DNA of 28,710 nucleotides from an uncultured Lachnospiraceae bacterium (lineage in GTDB: Bacteria > Bacillota > Clostridia > Lachnospirales > Lachnospiraceae): the NCBI GenBank assembly GCA_910578605.1, contig CAJTQG010000034.1, positions 1-28,710 on the forward strand, read 5' to 3'. Of this stretch, positions 1 through 8,297 are shown in pieces. The notes beneath the pieces are model-generated. The model was given only the letters and a program-made list of their open reading frames with translations. It was not told where the DNA came from and ran no database searches. Numbering within the stretch: the stretch's first letter is position 1; each line of letters begins with the position of its first letter. The position numbers and the translations under genes were made by a program.

Positions 1-66
1 AGAATATAAAGGTGACAAAATGCAACAAAATAACCGAAAAACAAGCTTATAAATTGAAAAGTATTG

Positions 67-95
67 TTGACATTAAATAACATATGGAGTAAAAT
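67..95 (+). promoter_or_regulatory. sigma-A type promoter
   Basis: TTGACA at 67-72 and TAAAAT at 90-95 are separated by exactly 17 bases. The predicted start point is near 102, giving a leader of about 64 bases before the GGGAGG (151-156) and the ATG at 166. Confidence 0.8.
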
Positions 96-165
96 AGATG
101 AAGATTTATGGTAGGACATAAATGTTATAATTAAATTAATTTATTGTAAAGGGAGGAATTTTCCA

Positions 166-990
166 ATGAAAAAGAAACTTTTAGCAGTAGCTTTGACGGC
201 GACGATGATGCTCTCCAGTGTAATGTCAGTGTTTGCTGTAGACGCAAAGGACACCATCTCTGGTGACCTGACAGTAACTACTTTCTTTAATGAGAAGACA
301 GATGCAGTTGAATTAAAGTCTGGAGACAGCTATACTTTTAAATTTAAAGATAAGTGTGGCGGAACAAATAATTATGAGAACTATGTAATGGCTATTACAG
401 GAGCGATTGGTGATGAATACACAGGAGCAGACCAGGAAGTACTTATTCTTCGTGCGGACTCTTGGGGCTGGGGCGGAAAAATGTCTGACTTTGCAGCGCC
501 GGACGCAGCAGCAGGAAACAAATTAGTATTCGAGAATAGCATAGGTGAAGATTGGGCAACATGGCTTGCAGCAGCACAGGCAGGATTTGATTGTGAAGTT
601 ACCATTGCAAGAGATGGCAATTCTTTAAAATATGATGCTAAGACTGGTGATCACACTATCAGCTGTACAGCAACTTCAGGAATAGATCTTCCAGAGAGCT
701 GCTATGTATTCTTTACTGGTGAGAACTGTACACTGACTGGTATCACAACAACGAAAGGTCAGGCAGAATCTATTAAACCAGCAGAGACAACAGAGGCACC
801 TTCTACTACATCAGAAGACCAGAAAATGAAGCCATCCGTTGCTGATAAGGGCGACAACCAGTTTGTTGTGTCAACTGCAGCAGAAGAGGAAGAAGGAAAC
901 AGCAACACAGTTATCTTTATCGCTATAGCTGTTGTAGCAGTAGTAGTGATTGCTGGCGTTGTAGTAGTAGTGACAAAGAAGAAAAAATAA
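166..990 (+). CDS. Secreted, C-terminally membrane-anchored beta-rich surface protein
   Basis: The 274-aa product has a signal peptide (residues 1-24, ending SVFA). A beta-rich globular region of about 175 residues follows, with an aromatic/glycine core (ADSWGWGG near residue 100) that resembles the accessory jelly-roll domains found beside carbohydrate enzymes in Lachnospiraceae. A Thr/Glu-rich spacer (about 200-245) leads to one hydrophobic helix (about 247-269) and a KKKK stop-transfer tail. The product should therefore sit outside the cell, tethered to the membrane. There is no LPxTG sortase motif and no recognisable catalytic motif. GGGAGG at 151-156 lies at good spacing from the ATG. 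The gene has its own promoter and terminator, so it is separate from the transport operon downstream. Glycan binding is an inference from fold resemblance and location. The specific family is not recognised. Confidence 0.85.
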   Translation: MKKKLLAVALTATMMLSSVMSVFAVDAKDTISGDLTVTTFFNEKTDAVELKSGDSYTFKFKDKCGGTNNYENYVMAITGAIGDEYTGADQEVLILRADSWGWGGKMSDFAAPDAAAGNKLVFENSIGEDWATWLAAAQAGFDCEVTIARDGNSLKYDAKTGDHTISCTATSGIDLPESCYVFFTGENCTLTGITTTKGQAESIKPAETTEAPSTTSEDQKMKPSVADKGDNQFVVSTAAEEEEGNSNTVIFIAIAVVAVVVIAGVVVVVTKKKK

Positions 991-1036
991 TATAATTATA
1001 TCGTTTACTTTTTTGAGAACAATGCGCAAATATAAA

Positions 1037-1064
1037 ATAAGAGCGGAACACCGCTCTTATTTTT
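1037..1064 (+). terminator. Rho-independent terminator
   Basis: A perfect 10-bp stem (1037-1046 with 1051-1060, ATAAGAGCGG arm) with an AACA loop is followed by T-rich sequence. A-rich sequence before the stem mirrors the U-tract, so it could work in both directions. It closes the 166-990 unit. Confidence 0.88.
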
Positions 1065-1172
1065 GTGAAAATAGACTAAAAAAGATAGCAATTCACAAAG
1101 ATATTGACTAAAAATCAAGGGATAAGCAGATTGGTAATTGTTGAAATTGTACAATAAATGATGGGGTATTGC

Positions 1173-1201
1173 TTGACTTTTTATGTAATCATGTATATAA
1201 T
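1173..1201 (+). promoter_or_regulatory. Promoter of the long transport/DUF5696 operon
   Basis: TTGACT (1173-1178), a 17-base spacer, then a consensus TATAAT (1196-1201). The start would be near 1208, leaving a leader of about 95 bases before the gene at 1303. The 312-base gap 991-1302 contains the upstream terminator, this promoter and its leader. I see no gene in it. A weak hairpin (AAAACC 1245-1250 with GGTTTT 1263-1268) lies in the leader. Confidence 0.8.
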
Positions 1202-1206
1202 ATTTG

Positions 1207-1217
1207 ACATAGTATGT
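1207..1217. promoter_or_regulatory. Candidate operator at the operon start point
   Basis: ACATAGTATGT is an 11-base palindrome around a central G, lying on the predicted transcription start of the promoter at 1173-1201. The position suits a repressor site, but short palindromes are common in AT-rich DNA and no regulator gene is in the window. Confidence 0.3.
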
Positions 1218-1302
1218 ATGTGCTGAAAACTCGGTTATTTTTCAAAAACCATCAATGCGAGGGGTTTTGGCATATAAATAATAAACAAAAGGAGGCAAAA
1301 AT

Positions 1303-4300
1303 ATGAAACGTCGTGGCCTTACACGTTTTGTGGCATTAGCAACAGCGGTATCATTGCTGGGAAGTACTTTCAGTGTTTCGGCAACTACAGCCGACAACAA
1401 GGATAACAGTGCTCTGACGACAACTAATCAGACTGCTGGGGCAGGTACAACAGCTAATGGTTCTGCAAGCAATGCCACAGATAACAAAACTACCACACAA
1501 TCATCAGATGACGGATATGTAAATGAGCTTACTGAGAGAAATTATACAAAAATGAGTAAGAAATATACAGCTCCGAAGTATACTGGTGAGGATAAGTATT
1601 TTCCTGCAAAGGATGCTTGGGTTAGTACATCTGAAGGTGTACTTACAGGTGAGATTAATGGTTATGAGAAGGCAGATCAGGTTGTGGATTTGACTATTAA
1701 CCAAAATGCAGATTTTGTAATCAAGGTAGAACAGGACGGAGTGTACGATGTATATGTTGATTATTTGACATATGATGCTGGTACCATTCTTCCTGTTGAA
1801 ATGTCAATGAAGTTAAATGGTGAAACTCCATTTTATGAAGCAAAGAGATTATTGTTTGAATGTTTATGGAAGGACAGTAAACCGTCTTTTGACAGATATG
1901 ACAATGAAATCGTATCTATCCCTGATAAACAGATTGTTTGGCAGGAAAAAGCAATTATGGATGCCAGCTATCGCTATTCAACCCCACTCGCATTGGAATT
2001 GAAGGCAGGAGATAATAAGATTTCTCTTGGAGTGTTAGAAGGTTCTGTTAGAATTGGTGGATTCACTCTTAAAAAACAGCAGACAGTAGAAACCTACAAG
2101 ACAGGAAACAAAGCAGAAGGCGATGCAATGATTGAACTGGAGGCAGAGAGACCATTTCTTCGTAATGATTCCTCTATTCGTCCTACCTGTGAGTTTGACT
2201 GTGATTTATCCCCATATAATGTAAAGAAAAAAGAACTGAATATGGTGGATGGAGATTCTTATAAGGAAGCCGGACAGTCTCTTATTTATGAAGTGAAGGT
2301 AGACAAAGCAGGCTATTATTATCTGGGATACAATTATCGCCAGGCGGATAAAGTGGATTTTCCAGTGTTTGTAGATGTGAAGGTAGACGGTGTCATTCCA
2401 AATGATCAAATGCAATCTTATCCATTTGACTATGTTAAGAAATTTACCAACATGACTATGGAGACAAGGGACGGCAGCGAGAAGCTTGCGGTTTATTTGG
2501 AAGCAGGTACACATGAACTTACATTGACTATCTCTAATGACAACATTAGAACTGCATTAGAGACAGTGGATGAGATAATGAGTGGAGTGAACGATCTTGC
2601 ACTGGAAATTACAAAGGTAGCAGGTACCAGCAAGGATAAGTACAGAAGCATTACCTTGACGGATTACATTCCGGATGTAGTGGAGAGAATGAACGGATGG
2701 GCAGACCGTTTGGATGCTATGTATGATGAGCTAAGCTCCTACTCAGATGCAAAGGAATGCGGTACACTTGCTTCTATTAAAATTGCAGTGACACAGATTC
2801 GGGATTTGGCATCTGAACCAAATAAAATTCCTTACAGAATTACAGAGCTTGCACAAAGCACCAGTTCTGCCAACCAGTATCTTGCCAATTTTATTACAGA
2901 GATTAACAACAATAAAATGGCATTAGACCGTGTCTATGTATATCAGGATCAGAAGGAGCTTCCTAAGAAATCCAATATCTTTAAAAAGATGTGGGAAGCT
3001 ATCAAGAGATTTTTCGCTTCCTTTGGTGCACAATCTTATTCTGTTGATAATGTAGATAAAAAGAAGCTGCAGGTTTGGGTTGCACGTTCTAGACAGTACC
3101 TAGAGATTATCCAGAAGATGATTGATGAAGATTTTACACCGAAGACGGGTATTGAAGTAGAGCTTTGTATTATGCCGGATCCTCAGAAATTGATTTTGTC
3201 CAACATGACAGGGGATGAACCGGATGTGGCACAGGCTATCGACTATGCGATGCCTTTTGAGTTGGCGATTCGTGGAGCGTTGAAGGATTTGACAGAATAT
3301 CCTGACTATGCGGATACATTAGGCTTAACAGCTCCGGGACTGCTGGTTCCAAGTACGATATCAGAAGTGGACAGTGACGGTAAAATTGACAATTCCATTT
3401 ATTCCATGCCGGAGACATTCTATTTCTGGCTTCTGTATTACAGAACAGATATTATGGAAAAATTGAACCTGGAAATTCCACAGACTTTGGAAGATGTGAA
3501 AAATATTATTCCGGCATTGAAGAACAGAGGACTTGATTTCTATTATCCTACTGCCGGTACGGTTGGTGTTCGTTCCTTTGCTATGACCATGCCGATTCTT
3601 TATCAACATGGCGCATCTCTTTACGGTGATACATGTGGAGACACTACATTAGGTGAACAGAATGCAGTGGACGGATTTACAGCACTGACAGATTTGTTTA
3701 CTATTTACAACATTGCAAAGGATACCCCAAGCTTTTATCAGCATTTTAGAAATGGTGATATGCCAATTGGTGTTGCAGATTACTTTATGTATAACCAGTT
3801 GACCAATGCAGCTCCTGAAATTGAAAATTCATGGAGTGTGGCTTTAGTACCTGGTGTTGCAGATGAGACCGGAGAAATTCAGAGACAGACATCGGGAGGT
3901 GCACAAAGTACCGTTATCTTTAAGAAGGATGATGACGCTACAGTAACCTTGAAGGATGGTTCTACCATGAAGCGTGAGGACGCAGCGTGGGAGTACTTGA
4001 AGTGGTATATGTCCACTGATGTTCAGGTTGAATTTGGTACTACACTGCAGACAACATACGGCAAAGAATTTATCTGGAACTCTGCTAATATAGAAGCAAT
4101 GAAAGAGCTTCCATGGGATACAAAAAATAAAGCAACTATTCTGGAACAGATGACATGGATTACAGAATCACCTCGTTTGCCAGGCACATATATGTTAGAG
4201 CGTGAGGTAAGTAATGCTTATGTAAATGTAGTAGTGGCAGGTGACGGTGTAAGAACGTCGCTGGATGCAGCAATTAAGCGAATGAACAGAGAGACAGATC

Positions 4301-4392
4301 GTAAGCTGGATGAGTTTGGCTATACAGAGGAGACAGGACGTTATCTGAGAACTCCAAATGTTGATATGGTAAAGGAAATATTAGGAAAATAA
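1303..4392 (+). CDS. Very large extracellular solute-binding protein with N-terminal CBM-like modules
   Basis: The 1029-aa product is more than twice the usual length of a family 1 sugar-binding protein. The visible order is: signal peptide (1-27, ending VSA, no lipobox); a Thr/Asn/Ser-rich low-complexity linker (about 28-75); two beta-rich modules (about 97-265 and 276-440) that look like CBM35-type jelly rolls; a helical stretch (about 450-585); and a solute-binding domain (about 588-1020) beginning LQVWVARSRQ with later motifs such as MPETFYFWLLYYRTD and AAWEYLKWYMS. Its role would be to capture an extracellular glycan or oligosaccharide for the permeases that follow 18 bases downstream. 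No lipid anchor, transmembrane helix or sortase signal is visible, which is unusual for a Gram-positive binding protein. The first gene of the operon, it has AGGAGG (from about 1290) before the ATG. Ligand is unknown. The solute-binding call is firm; the CBM-like assignment is by pattern only. Confidence 0.88.
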   Translation: MKRRGLTRFVALATAVSLLGSTFSVSATTADNKDNSALTTTNQTAGAGTTANGSASNATDNKTTTQSSDDGYVNELTERNYTKMSKKYTAPKYTGEDKYFPAKDAWVSTSEGVLTGEINGYEKADQVVDLTINQNADFVIKVEQDGVYDVYVDYLTYDAGTILPVEMSMKLNGETPFYEAKRLLFECLWKDSKPSFDRYDNEIVSIPDKQIVWQEKAIMDASYRYSTPLALELKAGDNKISLGVLEGSVRIGGFTLKKQQTVETYKTGNKAEGDAMIELEAERPFLRNDSSIRPTCEFDCDLSPYNVKKKELNMVDGDSYKEAGQSLIYEVKVDKAGYYYLGYNYRQADKVDFPVFVDVKVDGVIPNDQMQSYPFDYVKKFTNMTMETRDGSEKLAVYLEAGTHELTLTISNDNIRTALETVDEIMSGVNDLALEITKVAGTSKDKYRSITLTDYIPDVVERMNGWADRLDAMYDELSSYSDAKECGTLASIKIAVTQIRDLASEPNKIPYRITELAQSTSSANQYLANFITEINNNKMALDRVYVYQDQKELPKKSNIFKKMWEAIKRFFASFGAQSYSVDNVDKKKLQVWVARSRQYLEIIQKMIDEDFTPKTGIEVELCIMPDPQKLILSNMTGDEPDVAQAIDYAMPFELAIRGALKDLTEYPDYADTLGLTAPGLLVPSTISEVDSDGKIDNSIYSMPETFYFWLLYYRTDIMEKLNLEIPQTLEDVKNIIPALKNRGLDFYYPTAGTVGVRSFAMTMPILYQHGASLYGDTCGDTTLGEQNAVDGFTALTDLFTIYNIAKDTPSFYQHFRNGDMPIGVADYFMYNQLTNAAPEIENSWSVALVPGVADETGEIQRQTSGGAQSTVIFKKDDDATVTLKDGSTMKREDAAWEYLKWYMSTDVQVEFGTTLQTTYGKEFIWNSANIEAMKELPWDTKNKATILEQMTWITESPRLPGTYMLEREVSNAYVNVVVAGDGVRTSLDAAIKRMNRETDRKLDEFGYTEETGRYLRTPNVDMVKEILGK

Positions 4393-4410
4393 AAGGAGGA
4401 AGAATGAAAT

Positions 4411-5295
4411 ATGAAAACTAAAGCAAGAACCCCTTATTTATTCCTGCTTCCATATTTAGCATTGTTCTTAGTATTTATCATTTTACCAATGCTTGTGGCA
4501 ATTGGATTGTCCTTCACGGATTTCAACACAATCCAGATGCCGAATTTAGCAGGATTTAAAAATTACATTAACTTGATTACACAGGATTCTATATTCATGC
4601 AGTATGTATTGCCAAATACAATAACTTATGCACTGATTGTAGGACCTGGTGGTTACATTTTGGCATTTTTGGTAGCATGGGCATTAGCACAGCTTACTAG
4701 AATTCCAAGAATCGTGTTGACATTGATTATGTATTCACCATCTATTACAGGTTTGCTTGCCATGCAGGTATTGTGGAGAATCATTTTCAGTGGTGACCGT
4801 ACTGGTTATCTGAATTCATATTTGATTAAGTTTGGAATTATTACAGAACCAATCTTATGGCTGACAGATGCCAGATACTTATTGACCATTATGATTATAG
4901 TAGGATTGTGGTCTAGTATGGGTTCCGGATTCCTTGCCATGTTGGCAGGTTTGCTGAATGCGGACGAGGAGCTCTATGAGGCAGGAGCCATTGATGGTGT
5001 GAAAAATCGTTTCCAGCAGATGATTTACATCACTATTCCTACAATGAAGCCTCAGATGTTGTTTGGTGCCGTTATGGCCATTGTTGGATGCTTTAATAAT
5101 GGTATGATTGGTGTGCAGTTATCTGGCTCCAACCCTACACCAGGCTACGCAGGACAGTTGATGGTTAACCATATTGATGACTATGGATTTATACGATATG
5201 AGATGGGATATGCGGCGGCAGTTTCCGTTGCCTTGCTTGCAGTAATTTTCTTCTTCTCTATTGTTGCAACAAAATTATTTACAGAAAAGGATTGA
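4411..5295 (+). CDS. Sugar ABC transporter permease, MalF/UgpA type (pair 1)
   Basis: The 294-aa inner-membrane subunit has about six hydrophobic segments and the cytoplasmic EAA loop that docks the ATPase (EAGAIDG at residues 190-196, then ITIPTMKP at 207-214). It is of the short MalF/UgpA class and would form a heterodimer with the product of the next gene. AAAGGAGG lies just after the previous stop. A nearer ATG at 4404 opens only a five-codon frame, so 4411 is the start, at a slightly long spacing from the ribosome-binding site. No ATPase gene is in the window. Confidence 0.93.
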   Translation: MKTKARTPYLFLLPYLALFLVFIILPMLVAIGLSFTDFNTIQMPNLAGFKNYINLITQDSIFMQYVLPNTITYALIVGPGGYILAFLVAWALAQLTRIPRIVLTLIMYSPSITGLLAMQVLWRIIFSGDRTGYLNSYLIKFGIITEPILWLTDARYLLTIMIIVGLWSSMGSGFLAMLAGLLNADEELYEAGAIDGVKNRFQQMIYITIPTMKPQMLFGAVMAIVGCFNNGMIGVQLSGSNPTPGYAGQLMVNHIDDYGFIRYEMGYAAAVSVALLAVIFFFSIVATKLFTEKD

Positions 5296-5311
5296 GAAAG
5301 GAGAGTAGAAA

Positions 5312-6181
5312 ATGGCCTATAAAGGAAATAACATTAACCCACAAAGATTCGATCGTGGACAGATTAAGCTATATGTAATATTGGCTCCATTGATTATTTT
5401 TATGCTTTTGCCTATTATTTATATTTTCTGTCACGCATTTAAACCTATGGATGAACTTTTTGCTTTCCCACCTCGTTTCTTTGTACAAAGACCAACACTT
5501 TCAAATTTTGCAAACTTGTCTAAGACTGCAAGAAATGCTGGTATTCCTATGAGTAAGTATGTGTTTAACAGTATTATTGTGACATTGGCAGTTGTAATTG
5601 GCGGTGTTATCATCTCAACAATGGCAGCATTTGCTTTGTCAAAGATGAAATTCAAATTAAAGGGAGCAATCTTCCAGATGAACCAGGCAGCGTTGATGTT
5701 TGTACCAACAGCCGTTATGATTCCTCGTTTTATGATTATCACAGGAATTCATGTAAACAATACCTATTGGGCACATATTTTGCCTTTGCTGGCAATGCCT
5801 GTCAGTTTGTTCTTGATAAAACAGTTTATTGATGGGGTGCCGGATGCACTGATAGAAGCAGCACAGATGGATGGTGCGAATACCCTATGGATTTATACAA
5901 AAGTAGTAATTCCTCTAATCAAGCCTGCTATTGCAACAGGTGTTATCCTTTCCTTTCAGCAGGTATGGCAGTATGTGGAAAGTTCAAATTACTATGTAAA
6001 TACTGACGGTATGAAAACATTGGCTTTTTATATGACTTCTCTGGTAAATGTCAACAACGTAGTGGCAGGTCAGGGTATTTCCGCAGCAGCCGGTTTAATC
6101 ATGTTTGTACCAAACTTAATTTTGTTCATTATTCTTCAGAAAGACGTTATGAACACAATGGCTCATTCAGGTATTAAATAA
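5312..6181 (+). CDS. Carbohydrate ABC transporter permease, MalG/UgpE type (pair 1)
   Basis: The 289-aa membrane protein has about six hydrophobic segments and the EAA motif IEAAQMDGAN (181-190) followed by VVIPLIKPA (198-206), typical of MalG-like subunits. It starts 16 bases after its partner permease with AAAGGAG upstream. It would complete the import channel whose ligand is delivered by one of the binding proteins of this locus. Substrate cannot be read from the sequence. Confidence 0.93.
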   Translation: MAYKGNNINPQRFDRGQIKLYVILAPLIIFMLLPIIYIFCHAFKPMDELFAFPPRFFVQRPTLSNFANLSKTARNAGIPMSKYVFNSIIVTLAVVIGGVIISTMAAFALSKMKFKLKGAIFQMNQAALMFVPTAVMIPRFMIITGIHVNNTYWAHILPLLAMPVSLFLIKQFIDGVPDALIEAAQMDGANTLWIYTKVVIPLIKPAIATGVILSFQQVWQYVESSNYYVNTDGMKTLAFYMTSLVNVNNVVAGQGISAAAGLIMFVPNLILFIILQKDVMNTMAHSGIK

Positions 6182-6212
6182 GAAAAGAGAGAAAATATTA
6201 AAGGAGGTAAAC

Positions 6213-8297
6213 ATGAGAAAGTTATCAAAAATCATCACATTTGGTGTTGCTTTTTGTATGACGGCGATGGCAGTTATTCAGCCGATAACGGCATTGGCGG
6301 ATGTGCCATACAGAACCTATACACAAAATGGTTACGGTGAGATGGTAGAAACCCAAACGGCCTATATTCCTCAGGAAACTTTTATTCGCATTGAAAGTGA
6401 CCAGGAAGGTGCGGTTACTCAGCTTGTAACACCAAGTGATTTAAAAATTTTAAAAGGAGAAACAGATGCAGATACCTATATGTATATTGCGGATACAGGA
6501 AATTCTAGAATTGTTGTATCAGATTTAAAGGGCAATATGGTTCGGGAGATTGGTAAAGGCATCTTAAAGAAACCCAATGGAATTTTTGTAAAGGAGGATG
6601 GAACTCTCTATGTAGCAGATTCCGATTTGGCGCAGGTTGTAGTGTTTGATGTGAACGGAAACGTAATTGAGCAATACGGAAAGCCCAACAGTCCTCTCTA
6701 CGGTGAAAATACAAAATTTGAACCATTGAAAATTGCAGTGAGCGGTGATACAATGTATATCACCTCCTCCGGCAACACAAATGGTGTAATTCAGTTGACG
6801 CCTCAGGACGGGGGAACATTCCTTGGATATTTCGGTACAAATATGACAAGTGTTACAGTACTGCAGAAATTTCAGGAATTGATTTTCAGTGATGATACAA
6901 AGTCAAGATTGACTGGTAAATTGCCGGCATCTGTGTCTAATCTTTGTATTGATGCAAAAGGTTTGATTTACACATTGACAACAGGTGGTACGGATTTTGA
7001 GAAGTTAAAGAAATTAGATATTTCTGGTTCTAACTTGATTCAGGTAGCGATTCCGCCATGGAATGGTGCAGCAGTGTGTACAGGAAATTATGAAAATATT
7101 TATGTAGCATCTTCCGACGGTTACATTTATGAGTACAACAAAGAAGGTTCTTTGCTGTTTATGTACGGAGGTAAAGACGATAAAACTTATCGTGTAGGAT
7201 TGTTTGATACCGTATCTGCCATTGCAGTAGATCAGAATGACAGAATTTATGTATTGGATACAGCAGCCGGTGAGATTCAAGTTTTTGAGCAGACAGAGTT
7301 TACAGATTTAGTACATCAGTCTCTTGTACTGTATCAGAAGGGTGCTTACACACAAAGTAAAGAGCCTTTGACAGAAGTTATCCGAATGAATGGATTGTTT
7401 GACTACGCTAACCAGGCTATGGGTCAGGCATTGTACCAGGAGGAAGACTATAAAGAGGCCATGCGTTATTTCCGTCTGGCTAAAGATAAGCCAGGATATT
7501 CGGATGCATTCTGGGAAGTTCGTAATGAATGGCTCACAGGTAATTTGGTTACAGCGTTCCTTATCATTCTTGCAATTGTGATTGTTGTAAAAATGATTAA
7601 ATGGGTTGACAGGCAGACAGATGTTTTTGCCGGTGTTCATAAGATAACAGGTAAAGTGACTGGTAAGCTTTTGTATAGGCAGCTTACATATGGATTTACT
7701 TATATGAAGCATCCTGTGGACGGTGCATATGATGTAAAACGCAAAAATATGTGTTCCTATGGGGCGTCAGCAATGATTATCTTATTGTTGATTATATTTA
7801 ACATTGTCAACAAATACTTCTGTGGATTCTATGTAAAGACTCAGAGGGATGGAAGATATGATATTGCAACAGATGTGGTGTCTGTGTTGTTTGTGTTGTT
7901 ATTCTTAACAGCATGTACTTATTTAATATGTACAATCAACGAAGGTGAAGGAAGATTCAAAGAAATATTGTGTGGATATATCTATTCCTTAACCCCGTAT
8001 ATGATTATCCTTCCTATTATTTACTTGGTAGGATTGGTAGTTACAGCAAATGAGATTTTTATTATTGAATTTGCAAATGTTATTATGTTTACATGGATAG
8101 CTATTTTGATTTTCCTCACCATTAAGGAAATTAATAACTATTCAGTCAAGGAAACCTTTAAAGTTATCGGTCTTACCATATTTGCAGCATTTATCTTTGC
8201 ATTGATCGCATTTGTAGTATATGTACTTGCTGCACAGGTAATCGATTTCATTAAATCATTATATGGAGAGGTGGTGTACAGAATTGGCAAGAGTTAA
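6213..8297 (+). CDS. NHL-repeat / TPR-like / YIP1-family membrane protein
   Basis: The 694-aa product has a signal peptide (1-29, ending ALA). It carries NHL/beta-propeller-type repeats (about 85-360, with repeats such as YIADTGNSRIVVSDLKGN and LYVADSDLAQVVVFDVNGN). A TPR-like helical segment follows (about 362-440, around YQEEDYKEAMRYFRLAKDKP), then about six membrane helices (near 444-463, 519-540, 554-575, 591-611, 618-640 and 651-676) in a YIP1-like domain. The expected topology is a large extracellular propeller joined to a polytopic membrane domain. No enzyme motif is seen. Between two permease pairs and beside two unanchored secreted proteins, it could be a docking platform or a sensor for the surface complex; that is inference. 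Its end overlaps the next gene by 14 bases, suggesting translational coupling. Confidence 0.82.
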   Translation: MRKLSKIITFGVAFCMTAMAVIQPITALADVPYRTYTQNGYGEMVETQTAYIPQETFIRIESDQEGAVTQLVTPSDLKILKGETDADTYMYIADTGNSRIVVSDLKGNMVREIGKGILKKPNGIFVKEDGTLYVADSDLAQVVVFDVNGNVIEQYGKPNSPLYGENTKFEPLKIAVSGDTMYITSSGNTNGVIQLTPQDGGTFLGYFGTNMTSVTVLQKFQELIFSDDTKSRLTGKLPASVSNLCIDAKGLIYTLTTGGTDFEKLKKLDISGSNLIQVAIPPWNGAAVCTGNYENIYVASSDGYIYEYNKEGSLLFMYGGKDDKTYRVGLFDTVSAIAVDQNDRIYVLDTAAGEIQVFEQTEFTDLVHQSLVLYQKGAYTQSKEPLTEVIRMNGLFDYANQAMGQALYQEEDYKEAMRYFRLAKDKPGYSDAFWEVRNEWLTGNLVTAFLIILAIVIVVKMIKWVDRQTDVFAGVHKITGKVTGKLLYRQLTYGFTYMKHPVDGAYDVKRKNMCSYGASAMIILLLIIFNIVNKYFCGFYVKTQRDGRYDIATDVVSVLFVLLFLTACTYLICTINEGEGRFKEILCGYIYSLTPYMIILPIIYLVGLVVTANEIFIIEFANVIMFTWIAILIFLTIKEINNYSVKETFKVIGLTIFAAFIFALIAFVVYVLAAQVIDFIKSLYGEVVYRIGKS
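8269..8274 (+). promoter_or_regulatory. Ribosome-binding site deciding a TTG start
   Basis: AGGTGG lies 9 bases before the TTG at 8284. The in-frame ATG at 8263 overlaps this site and has no Shine-Dalgarno sequence of its own (TTAAATCATT precedes it). From the TTG the protein begins MARVNKKGKK followed by a hydrophobic core, a normal signal peptide, which supports 8284 as the start. Confidence 0.75.

Noticed and set aside
1224..1245. Possible CcpA cre site in the operon leader
   Set aside because: TGAAAACTCGGTTA departs from the cre consensus at the central CG, and the symmetry with the downstream TTTTTCA is imperfect.
7308..7712. 134-aa minus-strand frame within the NHL/YIP1 gene
   Set aside because: It is antisense to a long gene, has no ribosome-binding site and no recognisable protein pattern.
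8263..8283. ATG at 8263 as start of the DUF5696 gene
   Set aside because: It overlaps the only ribosome-binding site and would place a non-signal-like MERWCTE in front of a proper signal peptide. TTG at 8284 fits better.
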